A stretch of 64,000 bases of DNA from Hespellia sp. (GTDB lineage Bacteria; Bacillota; Clostridia; Lachnospirales; Lachnospiraceae), in the NCBI GenBank assembly GCA_028693555.1, contig JAQUVD010000019.1, forward strand, positions 1 through 64,000. The letters run 5' to 3'. Made by a program: the position numbers and the translations under genes. Shown in pieces: positions 44,762-54,062 of the stretch; the first letter of the stretch is position 1; every line of letters starts with the position of its first letter. The notes beneath the pieces are model-generated. The model had not been told where the DNA came from and did no database searches. It saw only the letters and a list, made by a program, of their open reading frames with translations.

Positions 44762-46561
44762 TTATACCTCCTTTTCAGAATCCATTGTCCAGGCAGATGC
44801 TCCCATGGATGCTTCCCACATATGACTGTAGATTCCTTTTCTTTTTATCAGAGTATCATGTGTACCACATTCCGATACCATACCATGATCTATGACTAAT
44901 ATCTGATTCGCATTGCAAATCGTAGCCAGTCTATGGGCAATCATAATGACTGTCTTATTTTGAATCAATTTTGCCAATGCCCTCTGCATCTCATGCTCAT
45001 TTTCTGCATCTGCATATGCGCTTGCTTCGTCCAGAATCAAAATGGGGGCATCTTTTAATATTGCTCTTGCAATCGACACCCGCTGCTCCTCTCCACCAGA
45101 AAGATACGCACCACCATCTCCAATTTTTGTATCATATCCATTTGGCAAAGCCATAATAAAGTTATGGCACTGCGCCGCTTTTGCTGCCGACTCTACCTCC
45201 GTTTTCGTGGCTCCCGGTTTGCCCAGTGCTATGTTGTTATATATCGTGTCGGAAAAAAGAAAGCTTTCCTGAAACACAAAGGACATCTGCTCCATCAAAT
45301 CTTTGCTGCTCATATTTTTAATATTGATTCCACCAATACTTATGCTTCCGTTTGTCACATCCCAAAATCTTGGAATCAACTCTGCAATCGTTGATTTCCC
45401 TGCCCCGGATGGACCTACCAGTGCTGTAATCTCTCCCTGTTTCGCCTGAAAAGAGACCTTGTTTAATATACCCTTATCTTTCTGATAAGAAAAATCAACA
45501 TTTTTAAAATCAATATCATAGAAATCCGGAATTTGTGAAATCTCTGGTTCTTCCATAACTCTCTCATTCAAGATTTCATTTACTCTTGTCACGCCCTCTG
45601 TTATGACATTCATACTTTCCGAAAAAGTTCTTAATTTCAGAGTTGGCGTTGCTGCCCCCGGACCAAGAACCAAGAAAAAGATAAATGTTGTCGCATAAGC
45701 TACATCATCCGGTTTCTTTAATAGAAGCAAAAGACCAACTGGCAGTATAAATGTGGCAATAGACTGAATTAGCACACGAAATCTCACAAAACCAGGACGG
45801 ATTTGTTCTGTCATTTTAATTGTAAAATCACGATAGTCCATAATATCCTGATAAAACTTTCGGAATGATTTCACTGTCTGACCAAAGATTTTAATGGAGG
45901 GCATTCCTTTCACATACTGGAGTGAAGAATTACTTATATTTTCCAATGCATCAAAGTTCGCTTTTACTCCGCCACTCTTCATGATTTTCAACATGACAAT
46001 CAATTGGCAGGCAAATCCAATCACAATCGTAAGCAGGCAGGCAAGAGCCATCCACCCATTTAACGAAAACATCATAATAAACAATGCAGCTAACATGACT
46101 AACGTACTCACAAAATCCGGGAGTTGATGTGCAAGAAAGCCTTCCATCTGCTCAATATCTGCATCCATAATCTGTTTGATCTTTCCAACAGATGTTCCAT
46201 TTAAATATCCCATGGGCAGCTTTCCTATATGCTCCGCAACCTTTAAACGCAGTTTGCAGATTACTTTATATGCAAATGTATGAGACATCATACCACCTGC
46301 ATAGGTGAACAGATATCCCGCAAGCAGTCCCACAAGTCCATATACCGCCATATGAATCATGTAAGGCGCATCAAGCGGAGTCTTATTTGCAGCATTCTGC
46401 AAAAGTTCTGCCATAATGTAATACACCGCAATAAAGGGAGTCAACTGCAGGAGGGTTCCTGTTGTAGATAATAGAATACTCCCTGACATGGCAGAATTTT
46501 TTTCTCCCGCCAATTCCAACAACCTTGGAATACCTTGTTTTTCCTTTTCTTTTTTCATAAA
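44762..46561 (-). CDS. Heterodimeric ABC exporter half A
   Basis: The protein of about 599 residues begins MKKEKEKQGIPRLLELAGEK and has a six-span membrane domain followed by an ATPase. Visible motifs are Walker A GPSGAGKST, a variant signature LSGGEEQRVSIARAI and Walker B ILILDEASAYADAENE, in which the usual catalytic Glu is kept. The start at 46561 is chosen for the AGAGAGG upstream; the longer in-frame reading extends into the intergenic gap. It follows the TetR gene by 118 bp on the same strand and probably forms an operon with it. Confidence 0.9.
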   Translation of the reverse strand, partial: FMKKEKEKQGIPRLLELAGEKNSAMSGSILLSTTGTLLQLTPFIAVYYIMAELLQNAANKTPLDAPYMIHMAVYGLVGLLAGYLFTYAGGMMSHTFAYKVICKLRLKVAEHIGKLPMGYLNGTSVGKIKQIMDADIEQMEGFLAHQLPDFVSTLVMLAALFIMMFSLNGWMALACLLTIVIGFACQLIVMLKIMKSGGVKANFDALENISNSSLQYVKGMPSIKIFGQTVKSFRKFYQDIMDYRDFTIKMTEQIRPGFVRFRVLIQSIATFILPVGLLLLLKKPDDVAYATTFIFFLVLGPGAATPTLKLRTFSESMNVITEGVTRVNEILNERVMEEPEISQIPDFYDIDFKNVDFSYQKDKGILNKVSFQAKQGEITALVGPSGAGKSTIAELIPRFWDVTNGSISIGGINIKNMSSKDLMEQMSFVFQESFLFSDTIYNNIALGKPGATKTEVESAAKAAQCHNFIMALPNGYDTKIGDGGAYLSGGEEQRVSIARAILKDAPILILDEASAYADAENEHEMQRALAKLIQNKTVIMIAHRLATICNANQILVIDHGMVSECGTHDTLIKRKGIYSHMWEASMGASAWTMDSEKEV

Positions 46562-46679
46562 GATAAACCTCTCTTTCTTAAATTTCGCAGACGGAGTTCG
46601 TTCTGTCTGCCTAAAACGCACCAACGAGAATACCCCTTTCGGAATATTCTCGTTGTTCTCACACATTTTATATACTGTT

Positions 46680-47300
46680 TTATATGTTTCGATAAAAAAT
46701 ACTGTGTACCAGTTTATACACATCTGTTACATCAAACTCGGACTGACTGTCTGTAAAAGTTCCATTGTGAATCAATCCCCATGCACCATATAGTGAATAC
46801 AGTGCAAAGGCCTCTACATTTTCCACCGTAATCCCAAGATCATCAGAGATCTTTCCTTCCTGGACTCCCTGCAAAATGAATTTCGCATGAGGCTTCGACA
46901 TTTTATTCAGCATCTGCACAAAATCCCATAGTTTGTAGGCATCATCTGCAATAGAGTGCTCTTTCTGAGGCTGAAAGCGGTTCACATATCCGGCAATGTC
47001 TTCAGTAACCAAACTTCGGTATACTTCCTTTTTTTCATCAAAGGAAATACTGTCATCTTCCAGAATTTTACATTTTCGTTCCAGACGTTCATTTAGATAA
47101 TCTTCCATTGCGGCAAGATAAATATCCTGCTTAGATTTGAAATAGTAATAAAACATTCCCGGAGCACCATTAACCTCATCCAGAATGTCACGAACTGAAA
47201 CTGATTCATAACCCTTTTCTGTAAATAAACGAAATGCTACATCTATCAGTTCTTTGCGCCGGATTTCTGGTTTTTTAATGTTCTTTTTCAGTTGCTGCAC
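46680..47300 (-). CDS. TetR-family regulator of ABC pair
   Basis: This 206-residue protein has a TetR helix-turn-helix (VSVRDILDEVNGAPGMFYYY, about residues 34-53, then FKSKQDIYLAAMEDYL). AGGGGAGG lies before its ATG. An ATTAG-TTTAAA-CTAAC palindrome (47313-47328) stands 13-28 bp upstream of the start, a normal place for TetR autoregulation. It probably controls the ABC genes at 43027-46561. Confidence 0.88.
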   Translation of the reverse strand: MQQLKKNIKKPEIRRKELIDVAFRLFTEKGYESVSVRDILDEVNGAPGMFYYYFKSKQDIYLAAMEDYLNERLERKCKILEDDSISFDEKKEVYRSLVTEDIAGYVNRFQPQKEHSIADDAYKLWDFVQMLNKMSKPHAKFILQGVQEGKISDDLGITVENVEAFALYSLYGAWGLIHNGTFTDSQSEFDVTDVYKLVHSIFYRNI

Positions 47301-47312
47301 CTCCCCTCTTTA

Positions 47313-47328
47313 ATTAGTTTAAACTAAC
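47313..47328. promoter_or_regulatory. GTTAG-N6-CTAAC palindrome (site 2)
   Basis: ATTAGTTTAAACTAAC has a perfect TTAGTTTAAACTAA core and the same 6-base spacer as the other sites. It lies immediately upstream of the tetR start codon. Confidence 0.65.
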
Positions 47329-47562
47329 CTACCATTTAAAAAATTACCCGTCCATTTCACAGAACGAGTGTCGGTCTTTTTATAAAATACTCTTCTCGCG
47401 TAGATTTGTCAAGATTTATGCAAAGAATAAGATGAGAATTAATATCAAAACCAGATAACTATAGAAATTAACAATACAGAAAATTACATGGAATCAAGTG
47501 ATTTTTCTTTTCTGGATCAGCAAAAGGGTGAATATGCATCAGTTGCACACCACCCTCACATT

Positions 47563-47607
47563 ATCTATTTCCCAATTTTGAGTTTTTTCGCTTTTTGGGA
47601 AATAGAT
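47563..47607 (-). terminator. Terminator after ABC pair at 47655-51139
   Basis: ATCTATTTCCCAA at 47563 pairs with TTGGGAAATAGAT ending at 47607, giving 13 perfect pairs. A second weaker hairpin (GGGTG...CACCC) lies at 47526-47556. The remainder of the gap 47329-47562 holds no gene I can see. Confidence 0.7.
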
Positions 47608-47654
47608 TTTAAGTAAATACAGAGATTTTGCTAATTACCTGTCTTCATAGACAC

Positions 47655-49385
47655 TCACTTTAATTTCCAGCCAATCGCTTTTTTACGGACACCGATAAAA
47701 TCAGCATAGATTCCTGACTGCTTTATCAATTCTTCATGCGTGCCCTGCTGAACAATGTGACCTCCAGCTAAAACAAATATTTGGTCTGCATTTCTGACCG
47801 TTTTCAAACGGTGAGCAATCATGATGACAGTTTTGTTTTTTGTCAGCTCTGTAATAGCACCCATGAGCAGATTTTCGTTCTCTGGGTCTACACTTGAAGT
47901 TGCTTCATCCAAAATAATGATGGGAGCATCCTTTAGAATTGCCCTGGCAATGGAAATCCGTTGTTTTTCACCGCCGGATAACGTTGCGCCGCTCTCGCCA
48001 ATCATTGTGTTGTATCCATCCGGCAATCCCATAATGAAATCGTGGCAACACGCTTTTCGGGCCGCTTTCACAACTTCTTCATGGGAAGCCGTGGGGTTTC
48101 CAAACTTGATATTATTCTCTATCGTATCGGCAAATAGATATACCTTTTGAAATACCTCGCTTATATTGGTCATCAGACTGTCAAGTGTGTAATCACGCAC
48201 ATCAATTCCGCCGATTGTAATTTTCCCGCTGTCAACATCCCAAAAACGCGCAATTAAATTGCACAGTGTACTTTTACCGGAGCCCGATGGACCTACGATA
48301 GCTGTTGTTGTCCTTTCCGGGATGGTAAGGCTGACATGGTCTAAAATCTCGTGTTCTCCATAGGCGAAAGAAACATCATCAAGCACAATATCATAATTCT
48401 TTGGCTGTTGCCGGGTTCCATGTTCGTCCATCACAGGAGTTTTATCAATTTCTTCAACCTTATTAATGGACGCATCGAGTAAGCGAAGTAGCGATGACGT
48501 ATTTCCTGCTGACTGAAGCTGTCCAAATAGCATGAACGAAGCAACTGTCATCAAAAGACACATAGAAAGCCCCATAGAACCATTCAGATAAAAACACAAT
48601 GCCTCTGCAATCACTGCGACGCTGGTTCCATAAAGAATGATTTGCTGCAAAGCATTATAAGGAACGAATAACCGTTCCAGTTTTAAATTCTTTTCCTTGC
48701 TGCTCAAAATGGCCTGTTTCATCTTACTATTGGAGAGTCGGCTAAGGTTGAAAGACCTTACAATCAACATTCCCTGCACATACTCCAGTACGTTAGACAC
48801 CAGAGTTTCCTGTGCTTTCTGACGCTGCGGAGAAATCAGTTCCGACTTTTTCTGTAAGCGACTGATACACAAGGTAAAGAGCAATATCCCGCAGAGGATT
48901 GTCAGCCCAATTCGCCAATCAATGCCAAACATTACGATTGTAATAACAGCCGCATGAATATACCCGCCTAAAATGTTCGTCAATACCATAGAAGCATTGT
49001 TTTCAATGTCTCCCATTGTAGTCGTAACAACGGAAGTCAGGTTTCCCAGGTTGTGGTCACTGAAATAGCCCATTGGCATATATTTGATTCGATCACCAAT
49101 GTGAATCCGTTTCTCCGCACACATAAAGTAACCAATCTTTACTTTGTCAAAATCAGTAATATAGCTGCAACAAATCTTCAAAATCATACTGGCAAAAGAG
49201 ATACCGAAAATCAGACAGATGGAAGAAGTTGTAAAGCCGCCAATCATACCTGTAAATACCAGTGCAAGGGCCGCAAACGAAAGCATATCAAAGATCGAGT
49301 GCAAAGCAGAGAGCAAGACCGCCGTTTTCATGGTCCCCTTCATTTTTCCCGAGAATCGGTAAACCTTTTTTAATGTAGTTATCAT
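47655..49385 (-). CDS. Heterodimeric ABC exporter half B (second pair)
   Basis: This 576-residue membrane-ATPase fusion has Walker A GPSGSGKST (near 366), signature LSGGEKQRISIARAI (near 469) and Walker B IIILDEATSSVDPENE. It is 11 bp after its partner gene. The pair resembles the one at 43027-46561 and is probably an ancient duplicate. The upstream AraC gene, of the siderophore-regulator type, hints at iron or siderophore transport; this is inference. Confidence 0.9.
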   Translation of the reverse strand: MITTLKKVYRFSGKMKGTMKTAVLLSALHSIFDMLSFAALALVFTGMIGGFTTSSICLIFGISFASMILKICCSYITDFDKVKIGYFMCAEKRIHIGDRIKYMPMGYFSDHNLGNLTSVVTTTMGDIENNASMVLTNILGGYIHAAVITIVMFGIDWRIGLTILCGILLFTLCISRLQKKSELISPQRQKAQETLVSNVLEYVQGMLIVRSFNLSRLSNSKMKQAILSSKEKNLKLERLFVPYNALQQIILYGTSVAVIAEALCFYLNGSMGLSMCLLMTVASFMLFGQLQSAGNTSSLLRLLDASINKVEEIDKTPVMDEHGTRQQPKNYDIVLDDVSFAYGEHEILDHVSLTIPERTTTAIVGPSGSGKSTLCNLIARFWDVDSGKITIGGIDVRDYTLDSLMTNISEVFQKVYLFADTIENNIKFGNPTASHEEVVKAARKACCHDFIMGLPDGYNTMIGESGATLSGGEKQRISIARAILKDAPIIILDEATSSVDPENENLLMGAITELTKNKTVIMIAHRLKTVRNADQIFVLAGGHIVQQGTHEELIKQSGIYADFIGVRKKAIGWKLK

Positions 49386-49396
49386 CTTTCACACTC

Positions 49397-51139
49397 CTAT
49401 TCTGCGTCTTTCGTATTGATATGTGCATTCCACATTTCCTGATAAAGCTCACAGGAATGTAGAAGTTCGTTATGAGTTCCCTGAGCTTCCAGCTGTCCAT
49501 CTTTTACAACCACGATTTTATCTGCATCAATAATGGTGGAAAGGCGATGTGCAATCATCAAAACAGTTTTCCCGGCAATGGCCTTTGCCATTTCCTCTTG
49601 AATCAGAGCTTCATTCTCGGCATCAATATAGGCAGTTGCTTCATCAAGAATCACGATAGGCGAATTTTTTAATACTGCACGAACAATAGCGATTCGCTGT
49701 CGTTCTCCGCCTGACAGGTGCCCACCTGCACCGCCGACAACAGTTTGAAATCCATTTTCCAGTTTTGAAATGAAATCATAACAGCCACAATCCTTTGATG
49801 CCTGATAAACTTCTTCATCCGTTGCCGTGGACTTTCCCATACGGATATTTTCCAGCACAGTATCATCGAAAAGAAAATTGTCCTGTGAAATGTAGGCAAC
49901 CTGATCCATCAGTTGTGTAAGCGGAATTTTACGAATATCTATGCCATCTATCTTTACAGCTCCGTTTGTCACATCCCAAAATCCGGCGATCAGTTTTGTA
50001 ATCGTAGACTTTCCGCCGCCGCTGGGACCAACAAAAGCAGTAATTGTTTTTTCGGGAATAGACAATGACACATCTTTTAGCAGAGTAGTTTCTTCTTCAT
50101 AGGAGAAATCGACATTTTCCAATGCTATATTTGAGGTATGAATTTCAACCGGTTTTGTAGGACGCTCCAATTCCTTTTCATCCAGGACAGAGCAGATTTC
50201 TCCAACAACGGATTTCATTTGAGAAATGCTGTCAGTGAAATTCATAGCATTCAAGATTGGCGTAATAATGCCGAGTGATAAAACAATACACGTCACAAAG
50301 GCCGAAACGCTAAGGCTCCCATTCCGATATAACATGCTGCCGATGGGTAGAACACACACTAACACACTGGGCCAGATGGTAAAAAGCATAGACTTATAAA
50401 CCTGGACGCTTTTCATCCAATTCACAGCGTAGGAAGCGTTATCCTTCACCGCGTAGGAGTATTTTTCATAAGAATCGGCAGATTGATTGAACGCTTTGAT
50501 TACTTCAATTCCACCAATATATTCAACGATGGTATTTGACATCTTGCGCACACGCATCATAAGACCCTGGAATTTTTCCTCATATCCATTCGCCATCCCT
50601 TTATAGCAAAGCATACCAATCGGGAGGGTAATCAGAGATGCCAATGCCATGTGCCAGTCCAAATAAAGCAGATAGCAAAAGATACATACCGGAATGCAGA
50701 GGTTTGCAGTCAATTCCGGCACCAGATGCGCAAGTGTGGTTTCCATTCCCTCCACCCGATCAACAAGGACATTCTTCAACTCTCCTGATGGGGTATTTAT
50801 CATATATCCCATCGGTACTTTTGTAAGTTTGTCCACCAGCTTGAAACGGATCTCTGCTAAAGTCTCAAATGTGGCAGTGTGAGAAACCATTGTGGATAAA
50901 TTTGAAAACAAAACTTTTGCTAAAAACCCTAGAGCAGCAATGACGCACCACTCCATATAAATACGAACAGCAGTTTCGCCCTCCATCAAAAGCACTACAA
51001 TTCTGGAAACCACAAAAAACGGTAGTAAGCCAGCAATTACCCCTAACACTGCGAGAATAACCGAAAGCACATACTTGTTTTTATAGGGTGCGGCAAGTTC
51101 CATCAGCCGGGACATTGGATTATTATTTTTGTTCACCAT
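49397..51139 (-). CDS. Heterodimeric ABC exporter half A (second pair)
   Basis: The protein of about 580 residues begins MVNKNNNPMSRLMELAAPYK and has six spans and an ATPase with Walker A GPSGGGKST (near 370), signature LSGGERQRIAIVRAV and Walker B IVILDEATAYIDAENE. The start at 51139 has AAGGAG seven bases upstream; the earlier ATG at 51157 would place that site inside the coding region. A long inverted repeat with a GTTAA-N6-CTAAC core (51163-51200) lies in its leader. Confidence 0.9.
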   Translation of the reverse strand: MVNKNNNPMSRLMELAAPYKNKYVLSVILAVLGVIAGLLPFFVVSRIVVLLMEGETAVRIYMEWCVIAALGFLAKVLFSNLSTMVSHTATFETLAEIRFKLVDKLTKVPMGYMINTPSGELKNVLVDRVEGMETTLAHLVPELTANLCIPVCIFCYLLYLDWHMALASLITLPIGMLCYKGMANGYEEKFQGLMMRVRKMSNTIVEYIGGIEVIKAFNQSADSYEKYSYAVKDNASYAVNWMKSVQVYKSMLFTIWPSVLVCVLPIGSMLYRNGSLSVSAFVTCIVLSLGIITPILNAMNFTDSISQMKSVVGEICSVLDEKELERPTKPVEIHTSNIALENVDFSYEEETTLLKDVSLSIPEKTITAFVGPSGGGKSTITKLIAGFWDVTNGAVKIDGIDIRKIPLTQLMDQVAYISQDNFLFDDTVLENIRMGKSTATDEEVYQASKDCGCYDFISKLENGFQTVVGGAGGHLSGGERQRIAIVRAVLKNSPIVILDEATAYIDAENEALIQEEMAKAIAGKTVLMIAHRLSTIIDADKIVVVKDGQLEAQGTHNELLHSCELYQEMWNAHINTKDAE

Positions 51140-51162
51140 GTATTCACTCCTTTTCATAAAAA

Positions 51163-51200
51163 AATAGAGGTTGGTTAATCCTCTCTAACCAATCTCTATT
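51163..51200. promoter_or_regulatory. GTTAG-N6-CTAAC palindrome (site 3), extended arms
   Basis: The core GTTAATCCTCTCTAAC (51174-51189) lies inside longer arms: AATAGAG-N-TTGGTTA pairs with TAACCAA-N-CTCTATT, about 14 of 15 positions. It sits 24 bp before the ABC start and could act as an operator or a leader hairpin. Confidence 0.65.
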
Positions 51201-51247
51201 ATAGTGATTCCATTTTTCCCCGCCACTCTGAAAAGGCCAAATCCCAC

Positions 51248-52219
51248 CTATTTAGGCAATTTTTTTCGGAACTCTGATGGTATATCTCCAAATTCCTTCT
51301 TAAACGCATCTGAAAATTTGCTAGGATTATCATATCCCATTTTAGCTGCAATTTCGGTTATGCTGTCACTGGTGTCACGAAGTAAAATCGTAGCAGCCTG
51401 CATCCGATAAGATTTCATATAAGAGTAAACGGAACAGCCATAAACACCCTTAAAACAAATCTTCATGGTTGTAAGGGGAATACTGAATTTTTCTGACAAT
51501 TCATTTAACGTATGATGCTTTCTTAAATCGGATATCATGTATACCTGCATCTTCTTTATGATTTGAACCTGATTTTTAGAAAAGTATCGGTGTTCCTCTT
51601 GATATTCAGATAGAGACACATTGTTCAGAAACATAAGCAATTCCAAAACTTTAACTTTTAGATAATAAGCTATCATGCATGGCTCAACACAATAAAGCTC
51701 CGAGAATATATGTTCAATCTCCCTTTGGCTTCGCAAAACAAGGCAAGTATCATTTTTGCAGAATTTATCTGCCAGCGCAAAAATATCTATGTTTAGGCCG
51801 CCAATCACATTTTCAATTTGCTTCAAAGTATTATTGACCTGATATAAATCAATCGTAATCGAAATACCGTGATAATGGGACAACGGAAAATAGGTCGATG
51901 CAGTCTCATTTGTTAGACGATTGATAGCAAGGTCTCCTGCACCAACATATTGACAATCTCCATTGCTGAATGCACACTCAAAACGTCCCTCCCTGCAGTG
52001 GTTGATTTCTAACACCTCAGGATGTGGCAGCTTATTTTGATTTTGTCCATCGCTCATGTGAAAATCATTATAAAACAACTCCATGCCGGGAAGAATTTCG
52101 TATCTTGTAATCACACCTTCGCCAGTTGAGTTTTTCATTTTATATATAGAACAGCCGTCTTCGCTTACAATTTTTTGGACTTCCGGATCAAAGAAGTCTG
52201 TAAAAGCTCTCTCTTTCAT
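51248..52219 (-). CDS. AraC-family regulator, siderophore-regulator-like
   Basis: This 323-residue protein has an N-terminal sensory domain (for example GMELFYNDFHMSDG, LEINHCREGRFECAF, FPLSHYHGISI). The C-terminal double helix-turn-helix (about 225-323) has LNELSEKFSIPLTTMKICFK and ITEIAAKMGYDNPSKFSDAF, and ends DIPSEFRKK. The layout matches PchR/YbtA-like AraC proteins, which sense siderophores. It lies directly upstream of the ABC pair in the same direction, with the palindrome between. A clear paralogue lies at 62635-63576 before a MATE gene. Confidence 0.88.
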   Translation of the reverse strand: MKERAFTDFFDPEVQKIVSEDGCSIYKMKNSTGEGVITRYEILPGMELFYNDFHMSDGQNQNKLPHPEVLEINHCREGRFECAFSNGDCQYVGAGDLAINRLTNETASTYFPLSHYHGISITIDLYQVNNTLKQIENVIGGLNIDIFALADKFCKNDTCLVLRSQREIEHIFSELYCVEPCMIAYYLKVKVLELLMFLNNVSLSEYQEEHRYFSKNQVQIIKKMQVYMISDLRKHHTLNELSEKFSIPLTTMKICFKGVYGCSVYSYMKSYRMQAATILLRDTSDSITEIAAKMGYDNPSKFSDAFKKEFGDIPSEFRKKLPK

Positions 52220-52257
52220 TTAAAGTATTTATCCCTTCATAGATGATCTATGGCTAA

Positions 52258-52467
52258 CTACACTACATTTGCAATACATTTCTCCTGACAATTCTTATTG
52301 TTAATTCCTGTCACATCGGTGTATGCTTTTATGGTAATCTCCTTTATACGTCCCCAGAGAATCAACACGAATGCAAAAAGAATCATTAATAAAACAAGCA
52401 CAAAAAGCGCCATATGGCGTACAAATACAGCTGAAGCTTCTTTCATCTGGAATAAATTCAATGGCAT
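52258..52467 (-). CDS. Small single-span membrane protein
   Basis: This is a 69-residue protein with one strong membrane span (ALFVLVLLMILFAFVLILWG, about residues 19-38) and a polar C-terminus with two Cys. AGGAG seven bases upstream fixes the start at MPLNLFQMKE. It is the first gene before the AraC regulator, with 38 bp between. A perfect GTTAG-TTTGTG-CTAAC palindrome lies 31 bp before its start. No family is recognised. Confidence 0.6.
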   Translation of the reverse strand: MPLNLFQMKEASAVFVRHMALFVLVLLMILFAFVLILWGRIKEITIKAYTDVTGINNKNCQEKCIANVV

Positions 52468-52497
52468 GGGTGGTCTCCTCACTTTATCTCGCATTCG

Positions 52498-52513
52498 GTT
52501 AGTTTGTGCTAAC
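52498..52513. promoter_or_regulatory. GTTAG-N6-CTAAC palindrome (site 4)
   Basis: GTTAGTTTGTGCTAAC has perfect 5-bp arms and a 6-base spacer. It is placed in the promoter region of the small membrane protein/AraC unit. Confidence 0.7.
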
Positions 52514-52545
52514 GTTTTAAGTATACACTTTTTTGCTTCTGAATG

Positions 52546-53373
52546 TTACTTCAAATAGCGTTCTGTGATGTCAGAAAAGAAATTCGCATCCCATAATTCC
52601 AAACCATCTTTTTCTGCCGCCAACAAGAAGGGTGAAACATCCTCTTTGGCACTGGTAAAATCAACTATGGCAAATCGTTGCTTCAACAATTCTTTCAGTT
52701 TGGATAAGGTGAGCTCTTCTTCAGGATTCCATTTGCCTGATTGTTCCATTCTCTTTTGAAGATGAGGTACATTGACCGCGCATCCCTTTTTTAGGTACCA
52801 GATATAATCGAAGAAATCACGACCCTTCACACGATGCTTATAGTCGCGGCAAAGGACGGCATGAACCTTTCCTGCAAATAGAGACGGCATATCATATAGC
52901 CTTGCTCGATAGTTGGCCGGATTGATTGCACTCATATACTGATACCCTGCGCCTTCCGGAGGGTTGGTGTCAATCTCGAATTTGATTTTAACAAGTGCAT
53001 TTGGATTTAAGCCATAAATACTGGCATCATCCGAAGTGATTTCCAGAATGTTCTGAACGGTATTCCCTTTCTTGCGAACAGTCATACTGAAGTTATACGC
53101 CTTAAGCTCCTTCTCAACATAAGGGAGATAGACAGCAAGATCAAACAGGGGATCCGGCAGATCAAGCGAAAAATCAAGAGCCTCGCTATATCTCGGCAAA
53201 CCATAGAAGATCCGCAAAGCAGTTCCGCCATAAAAAGCAGCTTTTGCAAAGAAATTGCTTCTGGAAAGACCCATTAGCGCAACTACCTGTACAATTTCCT
53301 TCAGCGCATTTTCGTAATCCTCACTGTTCTTACATTCATAACGTTGCATCATAGAAATAATTGCATCATTCAT
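52546..53373 (-). CDS. AbiEii-type nucleotidyltransferase toxin (second system)
   Basis: This 275-residue protein has AKAAFYGGTALRIFYGLPRY with the GG motif (about residues 44-63), then SEALDFSLDLPD, where the D-x-S-x-D pattern replaces D-x-D. It continues with LFAGKVHAVLCRDYKHRVKG then RDFFDYIWYLKKG. This is the Nucleotidyl_transf AbiEii family. It differs strongly from the toxin at 2710-3468, so the two systems were acquired separately. It is coupled to the antitoxin gene, whose stop is two bases before this start. Confidence 0.83.
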   Translation of the reverse strand: MNDAIISMMQRYECKNSEDYENALKEIVQVVALMGLSRSNFFAKAAFYGGTALRIFYGLPRYSEALDFSLDLPDPLFDLAVYLPYVEKELKAYNFSMTVRKKGNTVQNILEITSDDASIYGLNPNALVKIKFEIDTNPPEGAGYQYMSAINPANYRARLYDMPSLFAGKVHAVLCRDYKHRVKGRDFFDYIWYLKKGCAVNVPHLQKRMEQSGKWNPEEELTLSKLKELLKQRFAIVDFTSAKEDVSPFLLAAEKDGLELWDANFFSDITERYLK

Positions 53374-53375
53374 TC

Positions 53376-53963
53376 TCAGCGCCCCTCCTTTTCAAGCAAT
53401 CGAACCAACTGGTCCAAGTTTGTCCTGTGATACAATGGAGCGATCCGCTTCATTTTTTCAGAATCAAGCTCCTCATAAATATCTTCATCTAAACGCATTC
53501 CATCAAAAAGCCATTCCCTAAAATCATTGATGCCACGAATCGGTGCCATAACACACAACTGATCACACAACGCTTTTTCTCTGGTAGCAATCAAGTACGG
53601 GCGATGTCCGGAAAGTTCCCGGGTATAGTAATAAGGAAAAACAGCCTCTGGAATGTCTCTGTAGGTAAATGATCCAAACTGATTGCTATATTCTAATTTC
53701 TTGTTTCGACCAAAAGTTGCAGAGGTATAAACCACAACTCTTTCCGGAATCATACTGTAATAGGAAAGCGCATATTCAAATGACAGATAAGAAGGCCCCA
53801 GCAATGCATTTGCCATAAGGAAACCGGGCGCAGCGGTATCTGTCTCAAAAAGGCCTCGCTTCAAGGGGATCAATTCCCCCTTTTTCACCATTGTTTGAAC
53901 TCTGGATTGTGGATTTGCATAAGCTCTATTTTCATAAAGCAGTTGTTCCGAAGAAATTATCAT
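53376..53963 (-). CDS. AbiEi-like antitoxin (second system)
   Basis: This 195-residue protein has an N-terminal winged helix (SRVQTMVKKGELIPLKRGLF, about residues 19-38) and a C-terminal domain with LGPSYLSFEYALSYYSMIPE and IATREKALCDQLCV, typical of AbiEi-like antitoxins and type IV TA regulators. AAAGGGAGG eight bases before the ATG gives strong initiation. It should neutralise the toxin downstream and repress the operon. Confidence 0.83.
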   Translation of the reverse strand: MIISSEQLLYENRAYANPQSRVQTMVKKGELIPLKRGLFETDTAAPGFLMANALLGPSYLSFEYALSYYSMIPERVVVYTSATFGRNKKLEYSNQFGSFTYRDIPEAVFPYYYTRELSGHRPYLIATREKALCDQLCVMAPIRGINDFREWLFDGMRLDEDIYEELDSEKMKRIAPLYHRTNLDQLVRLLEKEGR

Positions 53964-54062
53964 GTTGATATCCTCCCTTTAATACAGATTGTATTATATT
54001 ATATGGAGAAAATCAACATTTTATTCGCAGGCGATTATAAAACGAAGAACAAAAGTCAGAAA

